Origin: JAGDMS01 sp050015455
GTDB lineage: Bacteria; Desulfobacterota; Binatia; HRBIN30
Assembly: GCA_050015455.1 (NCBI GenBank)
Contig: JBEKBJ010000020.1
Span: 1-53,874, forward strand
Reading direction: 5' to 3'
Length of the DNA: 53,874 nt
The notes under the pieces were generated by a model. It was not told where the DNA came from. It saw only the letters and a program-made list of their open reading frames with translations, and did no database searches. Shown in pieces: positions 1 to 8,378 of this stretch. A program made the translations under genes and the position numbers. Positions within the stretch are counted from its first letter, which is position 1. Every line of letters begins with the position of its first letter.

Positions 1-353
1 ATGGGCAAGCCTACTAGCTTGTCCTAACCTAATTGTCAAGGCCCTCAGGACCCACCTGCCGGGTTTTTGAAACTTCTTTCCGCCCCTACGACTTTTCGGC
101 CTAGCATCGGATCAGGGACAGGCGCGCCGCTTACAGGCCCCCCCGGGCCTCCTGGCCGGTCGCGCTCAACGGCATTGCTCCTGCATTCTTGCAGTCTTCA
201 GGGAATCCTGCTGCTCCCACCCGTTGGATGCCCGCTGGGATTGCGGGCATGACGGAATGAACAGCTTTGCCCACAGCCCAAGGCCGAAGGTCCAACGTCC
301 AAAATGGCTGGCCAAAATCTTCGCGCGGCGTGACGATGTCCGGAAAGAGGACC
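1..353. other. Intergenic stretch, no gene seen
   Basis: No frame here reads like a protein; short open frames on both strands have no recognisable motif and lack start signals. It contains small palindromes (for example a 6-bp stem at 135-150) and the hairpin repeat listed separately. It lies downstream of the leftward transglycosylase gene, so it may include that gene's 3' untranslated region. Confidence 0.5.
226..260. repeat. Short hairpin repeat-like sequence
   Basis: An 8-bp perfect stem (228-235 with 243-250, 7-nt loop) is followed by a GACGGAATGA tail. This resembles the short dispersed hairpins with a GGGAATGACGG-type tail common in proteobacterial intergenic DNA. There is no second copy in this window, so assignment as a repeat rests on resemblance only. 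Confidence 0.3.
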
Positions 354-1769
354 TTAGGTGGCGGGGATCATGAGGCTCTGTCCGGCGCGGACACGTTCGG
401 CACGCAGCTTGTTCCGACGCCGGATGGCGCTTACCGTGGTACCGTAGTGCTTGGCGATGGTGGAAAGAGTCTGCCCCTGCTTCACGCGGTGGACGCGGTA
501 CTGGGTCTTCTGCACCCGACACCCTGCTTTACGTGCCGGCCGCGCCTCATGGACGGCGGCGCTGGCGTATCGGCGCTTGAATTCCGCCCTGCTGCCGGCC
601 GGGACGCGCAACTCGTAGCCTTTGGGTACAGGCCGCTGTCCGGAAATTACTTCGCGTGCCAATGCCGGATTGAGCTCGGCCAACGTGTCCACGTCCGCCT
701 GGCTGGCGTGCGCCAACGTCCGGAGGTTCACGGCTGCGGGGAGAATGACGCTCTCCGTCGCCCGCGGTCGCGCCGGGTACAGCTTGCCGAAGTACTTCGA
801 GAAATTCCGCTCGACGTCGAGCGCGGCCATAAACTCAGCGTAGAAATTTCGCGAGGCGAACTTGAACGCCGGACCGTGATACTCCCTGATGATCTGCATC
901 AGGTCGGAAGAGCCCACGCTTGCGACTGCGTTCGCCATGCCGGCCCGGCCGTGGTTGTACGAGGTGATGGCGAGGGGCCAATTGCCGAGCAGCTCGTAGC
1001 TCGCGCGCAGGTAATCGGCCGCCGCCCGCGTGGAGACAATCGGGTCGCGCCGCTGGTCCACGTGGCGATCCACCCGCATGTAAGGCCGCGCCGTGGCCGG
1101 CATGAGCTGCCAGATGCCTGCGGCTCCGGCCTTCGAGTAGGCGCGGACATTGAAGCACGACTCCACCAGGGGCAGGCGGGTGAGCTCGATCGGGAGGCCG
1201 GTGCGTCGAAAGGTGCCCTCCATTTCCGGCAGGTATCGGCGTGAGACCTCGACCCCGGCGGCGAAGCGCTCCCGCAGGCCGGCCTGGCTGCGAATGCGAT
1301 CATAGGCTGCGGCCTCCTGGAACTTTGCCGGATTGTTGACATCGGCGAACAGGCCCCATATTTTCCGCTCTTCCGGAGAGAGGTCATACGGACCGGTCCC
1401 AAGTTGATGTAGCCGTAGCAGAATGGTGCGGATGCGTTCCTTTTCGCTCCGCACCTTGTCCTGAGCGTACGCCGCCAATTCTGCGTCGGAGAGCCCATTG
1501 TCGGCGAAGGGCTCGAAGTCGAGTACCTCGTAGATGCGGTCCACGTATAACGCATCGTGGATGACGACTTGGCGCGTGGAGTATGCGGAGAAGATTCTTT
1601 TCCAGAACTCGACTTGCAGTTCCAAGCCTGGCAGGACAGGCAGCAGCGTCCGTTGTTGCAGCGCGCTTGGCGAGTGGGCCGTTTGCGACTCGATGGCGCC
1701 CGCAGTCTGTTTGAGACCGCCGATGAGAAGGAAGCATGCGAAGAACACAAATTGCCCGACTTTCACCAT
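354..1769 (-). CDS. mltD: Membrane-associated lytic murein transglycosylase with LysM domain (MltD-like)
   Basis: Periplasmic enzyme that cleaves the MurNAc-GlcNAc bond of peptidoglycan to form 1,6-anhydro-muropeptides. The SLT family-1 motif is clear: Glu203 in LPLVESCFN is the expected catalytic acid, followed by SKAGAAGIWQLMPATA and, further on, the ITSYNHG segment. A single LysM domain occupies about residues 424-468 (YRVHRVKQGQTLSTIAKHYG), giving cell-wall binding. I chose the ATG at 1769 because it places a classical signal peptide at the N-terminus (MVK, a hydrophobic core, then TAGA before the likely cleavage site), with a GGAGG close upstream. The frame is open to 1856, with another ATG at 1817, so the start is uncertain. 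It has one LysM where E. coli MltD has more. It is divergent from the peptide-binding protein gene. Confidence 0.88.
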   Translation of the reverse strand: MVKVGQFVFFACFLLIGGLKQTAGAIESQTAHSPSALQQRTLLPVLPGLELQVEFWKRIFSAYSTRQVVIHDALYVDRIYEVLDFEPFADNGLSDAELAAYAQDKVRSEKERIRTILLRLHQLGTGPYDLSPEERKIWGLFADVNNPAKFQEAAAYDRIRSQAGLRERFAAGVEVSRRYLPEMEGTFRRTGLPIELTRLPLVESCFNVRAYSKAGAAGIWQLMPATARPYMRVDRHVDQRRDPIVSTRAAADYLRASYELLGNWPLAITSYNHGRAGMANAVASVGSSDLMQIIREYHGPAFKFASRNFYAEFMAALDVERNFSKYFGKLYPARPRATESVILPAAVNLRTLAHASQADVDTLAELNPALAREVISGQRPVPKGYELRVPAGSRAEFKRRYASAAVHEARPARKAGCRVQKTQYRVHRVKQGQTLSTIAKHYGTTVSAIRRRNKLRAERVRAGQSLMIPAT

Positions 1770-1925
1770 CGTCCTCCACCGCCACGCAGGCAACGCTTCG
1801 GGTGATCGATCCCGCATCAACTCACCACCGTTCGGCGCCTTCTCGACACTTCTCACGGTAGCAGAGGCAACGCAAAACTGTCAACGCGTTTCATCAATCT
1901 AGCTTGTAAGATTGCGTGCCTGGCG

Positions 1926-3428
1926 GTGCTGGCGGCGGTGGCGGGTTGTGCCCCGGCGCCGTCGCTGCCGCCCGGCTACGTCGCCGTCGGGCTGGAGAAC
2001 GGGCCGATCACTTTGGACCCCCGCTTCGCCACCGACGCCACGGCCAGCCAGATCGGCGACTTGCTGTTCGACGGGCTCACCCGGCTCGACGATCAATCTC
2101 GCCGGCTGCCGCAACTGGCGGCCCGTTGGGAGGTGCCGGACCCGCAAACCTACATCTTTCACCTGCGCGACGGCTTCCGGTTCAACAGCGGCGAGCCGGT
2201 CACCGCCGAGGACGTAAGGGCTACTTACGAGGCCATCCGTGACCCCCGGACTCACTCACCCAAGCAGCAAGAGCTCGATGCCATAGAGGCGGTTGACGTC
2301 CTTGATCCGCTCACGGTGCGCTTTCGTTTGCGTTACCCCTTTGCTCCTTTCCTCAACGAGACCGGGCTTGGCATTCTGCCGGCGACGCAGCTCGCCGCGT
2401 CGCCAACGAAGCCGCTGGCGCAACCCATCGGCTCGGGGCCGTTTCGGCTGCTGGAATTCCGCGCGGACGACAGGTGGGTGTTGGCTCGCAATCCGAATTA
2501 CCCGCTCGGCGCTCCCCGGTTGGCTGGCGTGGTGTTTATGGAGGTGCCGGATGCGTTGTCGCGCCTGCTGGAGCTCAAACGTGGAACCATCGATCTGGTG
2601 CAGAACGGCATCGACCCGGACTCGCTGGAGTGGCTCCGGGAGCAGTCGAACATCGCGATCGCCACCGCGCCGAGTACGACCTTTCAATATCTCGGGATGA
2701 ATCTGCGCGCGCCGCCGCTGTCAGATGTCCGCGTGCGGCAAGCCATCGCGCATGCCATCGACCGTGACGCCATCGTCGGCACGATTCTCAAGGGCCTGGC
2801 GACCCCGGCTACGGGATTGCTTGCGCCGACCCATTGGGCGTACAGCGCCGACGTGACGACCTACGCCTACAATCCGAAGCGCGCCAAAGAGTTGCTCGAT
2901 CAGGCCGGCTACATCGATCCGGATGGCGACGGGCCGGCCCCGAGATTCCGGCTGTCGTACAAGACGACGGTAGTGGAGTTGCGCCGGCGTATCGCCGAAG
3001 TGCTCCAGGAACAGCTGGAGCAGGTCGGAATCAGGTTGGATATCCGCAGCTACGAGTGGGCGACGTTCTACAACGACATCAAGCGCGGCAACTTCCAGCT
3101 GTACTCACTGGCGTGGGTCGGCGTCGAGGATCCGGACATCTACTTTCTTACCTGTCACTCCTCGCAGACGCCGCCGCAAGGCAATAACCGGGGCTACTTT
3201 CATGAGGAGTCAGTCGATGGGCTCACTGAAGCTGGGCGGCAGACATTGAACCTGAGTGAACGTCGCCGGTTGTACGGCGAAGTGCAACGCCGCGTCTCAC
3301 AACTCTTGCCGATCATCCCGTTGTGGTGGCCAACGAATGTGGCCGCCATGAATCGGCGGTTGCGGGGCTTCGAGCTTCGGCCCAACGGGAGCTACGTGTC
3401 GCTGAAGGATGCGTGGGTGGAGGAGTGA
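1926..3428 (+). CDS. Peptide/dipeptide-type ABC transporter substrate-binding lipoprotein (SBP family 5)
   Basis: Extracytoplasmic solute receptor for an oligopeptide/nickel-type importer. The mature part shows the family-5 fold: an N-terminal GLENGPITLDPRFATD segment, RYPFAPFL, then the AKELLDQAGY segment with a DPDGDG loop, and a C-terminal IPLWWPTNVAAM stretch. A lipobox (LAAVAGC, Cys at 1947-1949) marks it as a lipoprotein. The start is odd: the frame is open from 1806, but GTG 1926 is the first standard start and leaves only seven residues before the Cys. Upstream codons would supply a normal signal peptide (STRFINLACKIACLAV), so translation may begin at CTG 1878 or an Ile codon, or the sequence may hold an error. 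The two permease genes follow directly. The ligand cannot be told from sequence. Confidence 0.85.
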   Translation: MLAAVAGCAPAPSLPPGYVAVGLENGPITLDPRFATDATASQIGDLLFDGLTRLDDQSRRLPQLAARWEVPDPQTYIFHLRDGFRFNSGEPVTAEDVRATYEAIRDPRTHSPKQQELDAIEAVDVLDPLTVRFRLRYPFAPFLNETGLGILPATQLAASPTKPLAQPIGSGPFRLLEFRADDRWVLARNPNYPLGAPRLAGVVFMEVPDALSRLLELKRGTIDLVQNGIDPDSLEWLREQSNIAIATAPSTTFQYLGMNLRAPPLSDVRVRQAIAHAIDRDAIVGTILKGLATPATGLLAPTHWAYSADVTTYAYNPKRAKELLDQAGYIDPDGDGPAPRFRLSYKTTVVELRRRIAEVLQEQLEQVGIRLDIRSYEWATFYNDIKRGNFQLYSLAWVGVEDPDIYFLTCHSSQTPPQGNNRGYFHEESVDGLTEAGRQTLNLSERRRLYGEVQRRVSQLLPIIPLWWPTNVAAMNRRLRGFELRPNGSYVSLKDAWVEE

Positions 3429-3462
3429 ACCGGCTCACTGGCCCACTGGCTCACCAGATCCC

Positions 3463-4386
3463 ATGATCCCCTACATCGCACGCCGCTTGGTTCTTGCGGT
3501 CCCTACTGTAATTGGCGTTGTGACCTTGGTGTTCTTGCTGATCCACCTCGTGCCAGGAGATCCCGTTGACGTGATGCTTGGCGAGACGGCGCGGGTCGCC
3601 GACAAGGTGCGCCTGCGTCACCAGCTCGGCCTCGATCATCCACTGCCGGTGCAGTACGCCCGCTACCTCAGCCATCTCGCGCGCGCTGATCTGGGCCGTT
3701 CGCTGTACAGCGGCCGGCCGGTGCGACGCATGATCATGGCCCGCTACCCGGCCACGCTGGAGTTGGCGGGCGGAGCGCTGCTCCTGGCGCTACTCATCGC
3801 TGGGCCGCTGGGGCTGGCGGCGGGCGCGCGCCCGAACTCGATGTTGGACTCCGTCTCTCGAGCCCTGGCGGTGCTCGGGTCTGCGGTGCCCAATTTCTAT
3901 CTCGGCCCGATGTTGATCCTGTTGTTTGCGATCCATCTCGAGTGGGCGCCGGTCTCCGGCCGGGATGGTTTGGCACACCTCGCCCTGCCGGCGTTGACCC
4001 TCGGGATGGGGATGGCAGCGATCCTTACCCGCATGCTCCGCGCTGCGCTGCTCGATCGCTTGCATGACGACTATATCCGAACGGCGCGGGCGAAGGGTGC
4101 CAGTGAGAAGCGGGTGCTGCTCAAGCACGCATTGCGCAACGCCGTCTTGCCGGTGGTGACCGTCCTCGGCTTACAGACGGGCGCACTGCTGGCGGGCACC
4201 ATCATCACGGAAACAATTTTTGCCTGGCCGGGGCTCGGCCGGCTCACACTGCTCGCCATCCAGACAAGGGACTACCCTTTGGTGCAAGGCTGCGTCTTGG
4301 TGATCACGCTCAGCTACGTGCTGATCAATCTCATCACGGATGTGCTCTACGGTGTGGTTGATCCACGCTTGCGGGTGAATTCATGA
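3463..4386 (+). CDS. dppB: ABC transporter permease, DppB/OppB type
   Basis: Inner-membrane permease subunit of a peptide-type importer, 307 residues, the usual length for the family. It opens with MIPYIARRLVLAVPT, typical of DppB-like proteins, has about six membrane segments, and carries the cytoplasmic EAA loop (YIRTARAKGASEKRVLLKHA) that docks the ATPase subunit. The C-terminus reads YVLINLITDVLYGVVDPR, a family hallmark. I chose ATG 3463 rather than an upstream start at 3409, which would overlap the previous gene and add a non-family N-terminus. It overlaps the next permease gene by 4 bases. No cognate ATPase gene is in the window. Confidence 0.92.
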   Translation: MIPYIARRLVLAVPTVIGVVTLVFLLIHLVPGDPVDVMLGETARVADKVRLRHQLGLDHPLPVQYARYLSHLARADLGRSLYSGRPVRRMIMARYPATLELAGGALLLALLIAGPLGLAAGARPNSMLDSVSRALAVLGSAVPNFYLGPMLILLFAIHLEWAPVSGRDGLAHLALPALTLGMGMAAILTRMLRAALLDRLHDDYIRTARAKGASEKRVLLKHALRNAVLPVVTVLGLQTGALLAGTIITETIFAWPGLGRLTLLAIQTRDYPLVQGCVLVITLSYVLINLITDVLYGVVDPRLRVNS

Positions 4387-5213
4387 TTCGGCTGTTGCTC
4401 AACGCGCGGGTGCGGCTCGGCCTTGGGATGCTGGCGCTCTTCGTGGCCGTGGCGCTGCTTGGGCCAAGCGTCGTGCCGCAGAGCCCGACCACGCAAAACT
4501 TGAGTGAGGATCTCCGGCCGCCACGGCCGGAGCATCCCTTCGGTCAAGACAAGCTGGGTCGCGATGTGTTGAGCCGAGTGGTCTACGGTGCGCGCGTGTC
4601 GCTGCTGGTCGGCGTCATGGTGGCCGGGGTCTCGGCTTGCATTGGCCTTGCGGTGGGGGCGCTGGCCGGATACGCGGGCGGATGGACGGATGAGCTGATC
4701 ATGCGGGTCATCGACGTGCTGCTCGCGTTTCCCGGGATGTTATTGGCCCTCGCTCTGTCGGCAGTGCTGGGTCCGTCGCTGCGCAATGTCCTGCTGGCGC
4801 TGTGTGTGATCGGTTGGACCGGCTACGCACGCCTGGTACGCGCCGAGGTGCAGGCGTGGCGCACGCGCGAATTCGTGAGCGCGGCGGTGGCGCTCGGTGC
4901 CACACCGCTGCGCGTCGTGCGCCTCCACATCGTGCCGCATCTTCTGACTCCGCTGCTGGTACAGGCGACCTTTGGTATGGCCGGCGCCATTGTTGCCGAG
5001 GCGAGCCTGAGCTTTCTGGGCCTCGGCGTGCAGCCGCCGACGCCGTCGTGGGGCGCAATGGTCAACGAAGGCCGATCGTTCCTACTGGTCGCGCCTCACG
5101 TCGCGCTCTTCCCGGGCTTGGCGATCATGCTCACCGTGCTCGGTTTGCACTTCCTTGGCGACGGTCTGCGCGACGCGCTGGATGTACGCGGCGGCGAATC
5201 GCTCAGCCCGTAG
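4383..5213 (+). CDS. dppC: ABC transporter permease, DppC/OppC type
   Basis: Second permease of the importer, 276 residues. An N-terminal membrane helix is followed by the family segment HPFGQDKLGRDVLSRVVYGA and an EAA loop (REFVSAAVALGATPLRVV), and the end reads FLGDGLRDALD, all standard for DppC. The start overlaps the dppB stop (ATGA), implying translational coupling. Its 3' end overlaps the convergent histidine kinase gene by 11 bases. With the binding protein and DppB it makes the membrane part of a type-5 importer; the ATP-binding DppD/DppF pair must be encoded elsewhere. Confidence 0.92.
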   Translation: MIRLLLNARVRLGLGMLALFVAVALLGPSVVPQSPTTQNLSEDLRPPRPEHPFGQDKLGRDVLSRVVYGARVSLLVGVMVAGVSACIGLAVGALAGYAGGWTDELIMRVIDVLLAFPGMLLALALSAVLGPSLRNVLLALCVIGWTGYARLVRAEVQAWRTREFVSAAVALGATPLRVVRLHIVPHLLTPLLVQATFGMAGAIVAEASLSFLGLGVQPPTPSWGAMVNEGRSFLLVAPHVALFPGLAIMLTVLGLHFLGDGLRDALDVRGGESLSP

Positions 5214-6750
5214 CAACGGACGCCGCTCGAGGCTGTGTCACCGGCAGCGTGATGATGAAGGTCGTTCCGCTCCCGGGCACCGACTCAACCGTGAGCCTGC
5301 CGCCGTGCCGTTCGACGATGCTGTACGACACGCTCAAACCCAATCCGGTGCCCTGACCCACCGTCTTGGTGGTGAAGAACGGATCGAAGATCCGTTGCCG
5401 CACTTCCGGGGACATGCCGGCGCCGTCGTCACGGATGGCGATGGTGACGGCCTGCGCGCCGGGTTGCGCCGGCAGATCGAGCTGCGACAGCTGCGTCGAG
5501 ATCCAGACATTACCCTTTTTCGGACCGATCGCGTCGACGGCGTTGGCCAAGACATTCATGAAGACCTGATTGAGCGGACCGCTCAGGCATTCAATCTCGG
5601 GCAAGTCACCGAATTGGCGGTGCACCGTGATGTGGTCCTTCAGCCGGTGTGACAGCAGCGCTACCGTGCTGTCGATGCCGCGGTGCACGTCGGCGTGGCC
5701 CCAGCGGTCCTGCCGCTCACTGCGGGAGAAGGCGCGCAGCTCGTTGACGATGTGCTTGGTGCGCCGCGCGCCCTCTTCGCAATCATCCAACAGCTGCGGG
5801 AGCTCGCGGAGGGCTTCGTCGATTCGCAGCTCGCGGTGCTGGGTCTCGAAACGGGCGCGCTCATCCGGCGCCAGCGGCAGCGTGCTGCAGATCTCAATGC
5901 CTCGCGCCAGGCTGTTCACATAGCGCCGCAGGTGTTCGACATTGGCGGAGACAAAACTGATGGGGTTGCTCAGCTCATGTGCCACCCCCGCTACCAGCTC
6001 TCCCAGGCTGCGCATCTTCTCCGACTGGATGAGATGCGCCTCGGCGCGTTGCAGCCGTTCGTAGGCGCCGGTGAGCTCGGCGTGCGCCCGGCTGAGCGAG
6101 CCCAGGGCATCCTGCAGACGTCGGTTCTTCACCTCGACGTCACGCTCGCTCGAACGTAAACGCTCGGAGATGTAACCTCCAAGATAGACCAGCAAAACCA
6201 GACAATATAGAAGGAAGGCGGCCCACATGCCCTGGTACAGCGGGCTTGAGGCGGCACTATGCGCCGTTGCCCCGGGTGCGAACAAAGCCGGCACCTGCAG
6301 GTAACCGCTGGACAGGAGGGCCATCCCCGCCAGCCACGCGAGCACGGCGAACGTCGCGCTCAAGGCGGCCACGCGCGTCCCAACCAGCATCGCGGTTGCC
6401 AACACCTCGGCCACGTACATCATCATGAACGGGCTTTGCACACCGCCGGTGTTCACCACCACGTACGTGATCAGGACGTGGTCGGACGGAATCGCGATGG
6501 CGGTGACCAACGCGACGTGACGGTCGCGGCGCACCGACCATTCGTTGGTGGCATTGAGAACCACGCCGGCCGCAGCGGCGCAGAAGCAGGGCGCGATGGA
6601 GGCAAAGATTCCGAAAGCGTGCGCGAGAATGGCGAGCAGCAAGAAGCCACCGATGACCAGCCAGCGAACCCGCACCGCCCACAGCAACCGGTCGGGTATC
6701 AACAAACGCTCCGGGGGTCGGAAGGGGTCGGCTTCGCTCTGCACGTGCAT
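5203..6750 (-). CDS. Membrane sensor histidine kinase (orphan)
   Basis: Two-component sensor kinase, about 515 residues. The N-terminal half has five or six hydrophobic segments (about residues 25-200) with no recognisable PAS or periplasmic sensor domain, so it may sense through the membrane. A coiled-coil-like linker leads to the H-box (GELVAGVAHELSNP, the phospho-accepting His in AHE). The ATPase domain has the N-box (NQVFMNVLANAVDA), G1 (IRDDGAGM), F-box (IFDPFFTTK) and G2 (GQGTGLGLSVSY). The layout resembles NtrB/ZraS-like HPK4 kinases. No response regulator is adjacent, so the partner is unknown. ATG 6750 is preferred over a GTG at 6762. It is convergent with, and slightly overlaps, dppC. 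Confidence 0.9.
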   Translation of the reverse strand: MHVQSEADPFRPPERLLIPDRLLWAVRVRWLVIGGFLLLAILAHAFGIFASIAPCFCAAAAGVVLNATNEWSVRRDRHVALVTAIAIPSDHVLITYVVVNTGGVQSPFMMMYVAEVLATAMLVGTRVAALSATFAVLAWLAGMALLSSGYLQVPALFAPGATAHSAASSPLYQGMWAAFLLYCLVLLVYLGGYISERLRSSERDVEVKNRRLQDALGSLSRAHAELTGAYERLQRAEAHLIQSEKMRSLGELVAGVAHELSNPISFVSANVEHLRRYVNSLARGIEICSTLPLAPDERARFETQHRELRIDEALRELPQLLDDCEEGARRTKHIVNELRAFSRSERQDRWGHADVHRGIDSTVALLSHRLKDHITVHRQFGDLPEIECLSGPLNQVFMNVLANAVDAIGPKKGNVWISTQLSQLDLPAQPGAQAVTIAIRDDGAGMSPEVRQRIFDPFFTTKTVGQGTGLGLSVSYSIVERHGGRLTVESVPGSGTTFIITLPVTQPRAASVATG

Positions 6751-6971
6751 GCCCGTCACCACAGGCCGGCGGCGATGCCGCCGGAAACGGACGATGTTAT
6801 GCTACGATCACGTGGTCGACAGCAAGAGTCGTGCTCGGTGGCGGCGTTGCTTGACAACGGGGGGGGAGCATATTACGTTTCACGCTGAATCCGGGCTCGA
6901 CGCAACGGACAACTCCAGTCAAAACCAAATAAAATGGTAGGCGCCTGCGTCAAAGGCCCAGGAGACAGGCG

Positions 6972-7820
6972 ATGTCGAACACGCTGAAAACCACTCTGCT
7001 GCTGGGATTGCTGACCGGATTGATCCTCTGGTTCGGCGCGTTCCTCGGCGGCTCTCAAGGCCTGGTGATCGCATTCGTGTTCGCGGCCATCATGAATTTC
7101 GGCAGCTACTGGTTCTCCGACAAGATCGTCTTGGCGATGTACCGAGCGAAGCCGGTGACGATGAATGAGGCGCCGGACCTGTATCGAGTCGTGCACAACC
7201 TGGCCACGCGTGCCGGGATGCCGATGCCCAAACTGTACGTGATTCCGACCGACGCCGCGAATGCCTTTGCCACGGGGCGAAACCCCGAACATGCTGCGGT
7301 GGCGGTCACTGAAGGTATCCTGCGCTTGATGACATGGGATGAACTCGAAGCCGTGCTCGCCCACGAGTTGAGCCACGTGCGCAACCACGACATCCTCATC
7401 AGTTCTATCGCTGCGACCTTGGCCGGCGTTATCATGATGTTGGCCAACATGGTGCGCTGGGCGGCGATTTTCGGCGGCTTCTCGCGCGACGAGCGCGAGG
7501 AGGGTGGCGGCCTGATCGGCCTGTTGATGATGTCCATCCTGGCACCGTTGGCGGCGATGGTCATTCAGCTCGCCATCTCGCGCTCGCGCGAGTACCAGGC
7601 GGATGCCAGCGGCGCTCAGCTGCTGCACAGCGGCGAGAGCCTGGCACACGCGCTCGAAAAGCTCGAATATGCATCGCAACGCATCCCCATGGAAGCCAGT
7701 CCGCAAACGGCGCATCTGTTCATCGTCAACCCGCTCAGCGGGCGCTCGTTTGCCAACCTGTTCAGCACGCATCCGCCGATCGATGAACGCATCCGCCGGC
7801 TGCGTGCGATGCGCGTCTGA
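6972..7820 (+). CDS. htpX: M48 family membrane metalloprotease HtpX
   Basis: Inner-membrane zinc endopeptidase that degrades misfolded membrane proteins, acting alongside FtsH. Two N-terminal membrane helices (about residues 5-50) precede the M48 catalytic domain. The zinc motif HELSH lies at residues 131-135, with a third ligand, Glu207, in SREYQAD. Another hydrophobic pair lies at about 141-200. The length of 282 residues and the C-terminal STHPPIDERI motif fit HtpX well. The start ATG has an AGGAGA-type site upstream. It is followed by a Rho-independent terminator, so it is probably a single-gene transcript. Confidence 0.95.
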   Translation: MSNTLKTTLLLGLLTGLILWFGAFLGGSQGLVIAFVFAAIMNFGSYWFSDKIVLAMYRAKPVTMNEAPDLYRVVHNLATRAGMPMPKLYVIPTDAANAFATGRNPEHAAVAVTEGILRLMTWDELEAVLAHELSHVRNHDILISSIAATLAGVIMMLANMVRWAAIFGGFSRDEREEGGGLIGLLMMSILAPLAAMVIQLAISRSREYQADASGAQLLHSGESLAHALEKLEYASQRIPMEASPQTAHLFIVNPLSGRSFANLFSTHPPIDERIRRLRAMRV

Positions 7821-7848
7821 TCCCGGAGCGTGGCGGTGGGAAGGAGAC

Positions 7849-7880
7849 AGCCCGATGCTGGCGTGGCATCGGGCTTTTTC
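7849..7880 (+). terminator. Rho-independent terminator after htpX
   Basis: A perfect 10-bp stem pairs 7849-7858 with 7866-7875 around a 7-nt loop and runs into TTTTT at 7875-7879. It lies 29 bases after the htpX stop and just before the DUF1844 gene. Confidence 0.85.
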
Positions 7881-7889
7881 GTGAGCTGA

Positions 7890-8324
7890 ATGAGCAACGA
7901 AGAGGACAAACAAGAAAAGCGTGGTTTCAAAGTCGAAGACCGGCGACGGTTCTCGGACAGCGGTGAAGCGCGGCCGGAAGCGCCGAGCGCCCCCGAGCGC
8001 CCGGCGGCGCCCGGCGACAGGCCGGTCGAGGCCACCTCGCCACCGCCCCAGTCAGGGCAACAGGAGGCGGCACTGCCGCTGAATTTCTCCACCTTCATCC
8101 TGAGTCTTAGCACACAAGCCTTGGTGCATTTGGGGGAAATTCCGAACCCCATTGACAACAAGGTGGCCACCGAACTGCTGTCGGCCAAGCACATGATCGA
8201 CATCCTCGGTATCCTCAAAGAGAAGACAAAGGGGAATCTCGACAACTCGGAGTCTGGATTGCTCGACACCGTCCTGTACGATCTGCGTCTCAAGTACGTG
8301 GAGCGCTTGCGTGGTCGTTCGTAA
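7890..8324 (+). CDS. DUF1844 domain protein
   Basis: Small soluble protein of 144 residues. The first ~65 residues are charged and proline-rich (probably disordered), rich in Pro-Glu-Ala. The C-terminal ~80 residues match DUF1844: NFSTFILSLSTQALVHLGEI, then a helix with TELLSAKHMIDILGIL and a closing LYDLRLKYVE. No signal peptide or membrane helix is seen. The domain's function is not established. It sits between two envelope proteases, after a terminator and 54 bases before degP, so it may be co-transcribed with degP; a quality-control link is inference from position only. Confidence 0.85.
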   Translation: MSNEEDKQEKRGFKVEDRRRFSDSGEARPEAPSAPERPAAPGDRPVEATSPPPQSGQQEAALPLNFSTFILSLSTQALVHLGEIPNPIDNKVATELLSAKHMIDILGILKEKTKGNLDNSESGLLDTVLYDLRLKYVERLRGRS

Positions 8325-8378
8325 AGCGCGGGCAGCGGTGAGTCCATTGCTCCACGACCGAATCGACAAGGAGGAAGC

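Noticed and set aside
5203..5213. Convergent 3' overlap of dppC and the kinase gene (and 50243-50259) as antisense regulation
   Set aside because: Short tail-to-tail overlaps are common in compact genomes and give no sign of a specific mechanism.
6851..6876. TTGACA and TATTAC before htpX as a promoter
   Set aside because: The spacer is only 14 bases, with a run of eight G; not convincing.
8209..8330. Second gene in the DUF1844-degP spacer
   Set aside because: The minus-strand frames there are shadows; the 54-base gap holds only the degP ribosome-binding site.
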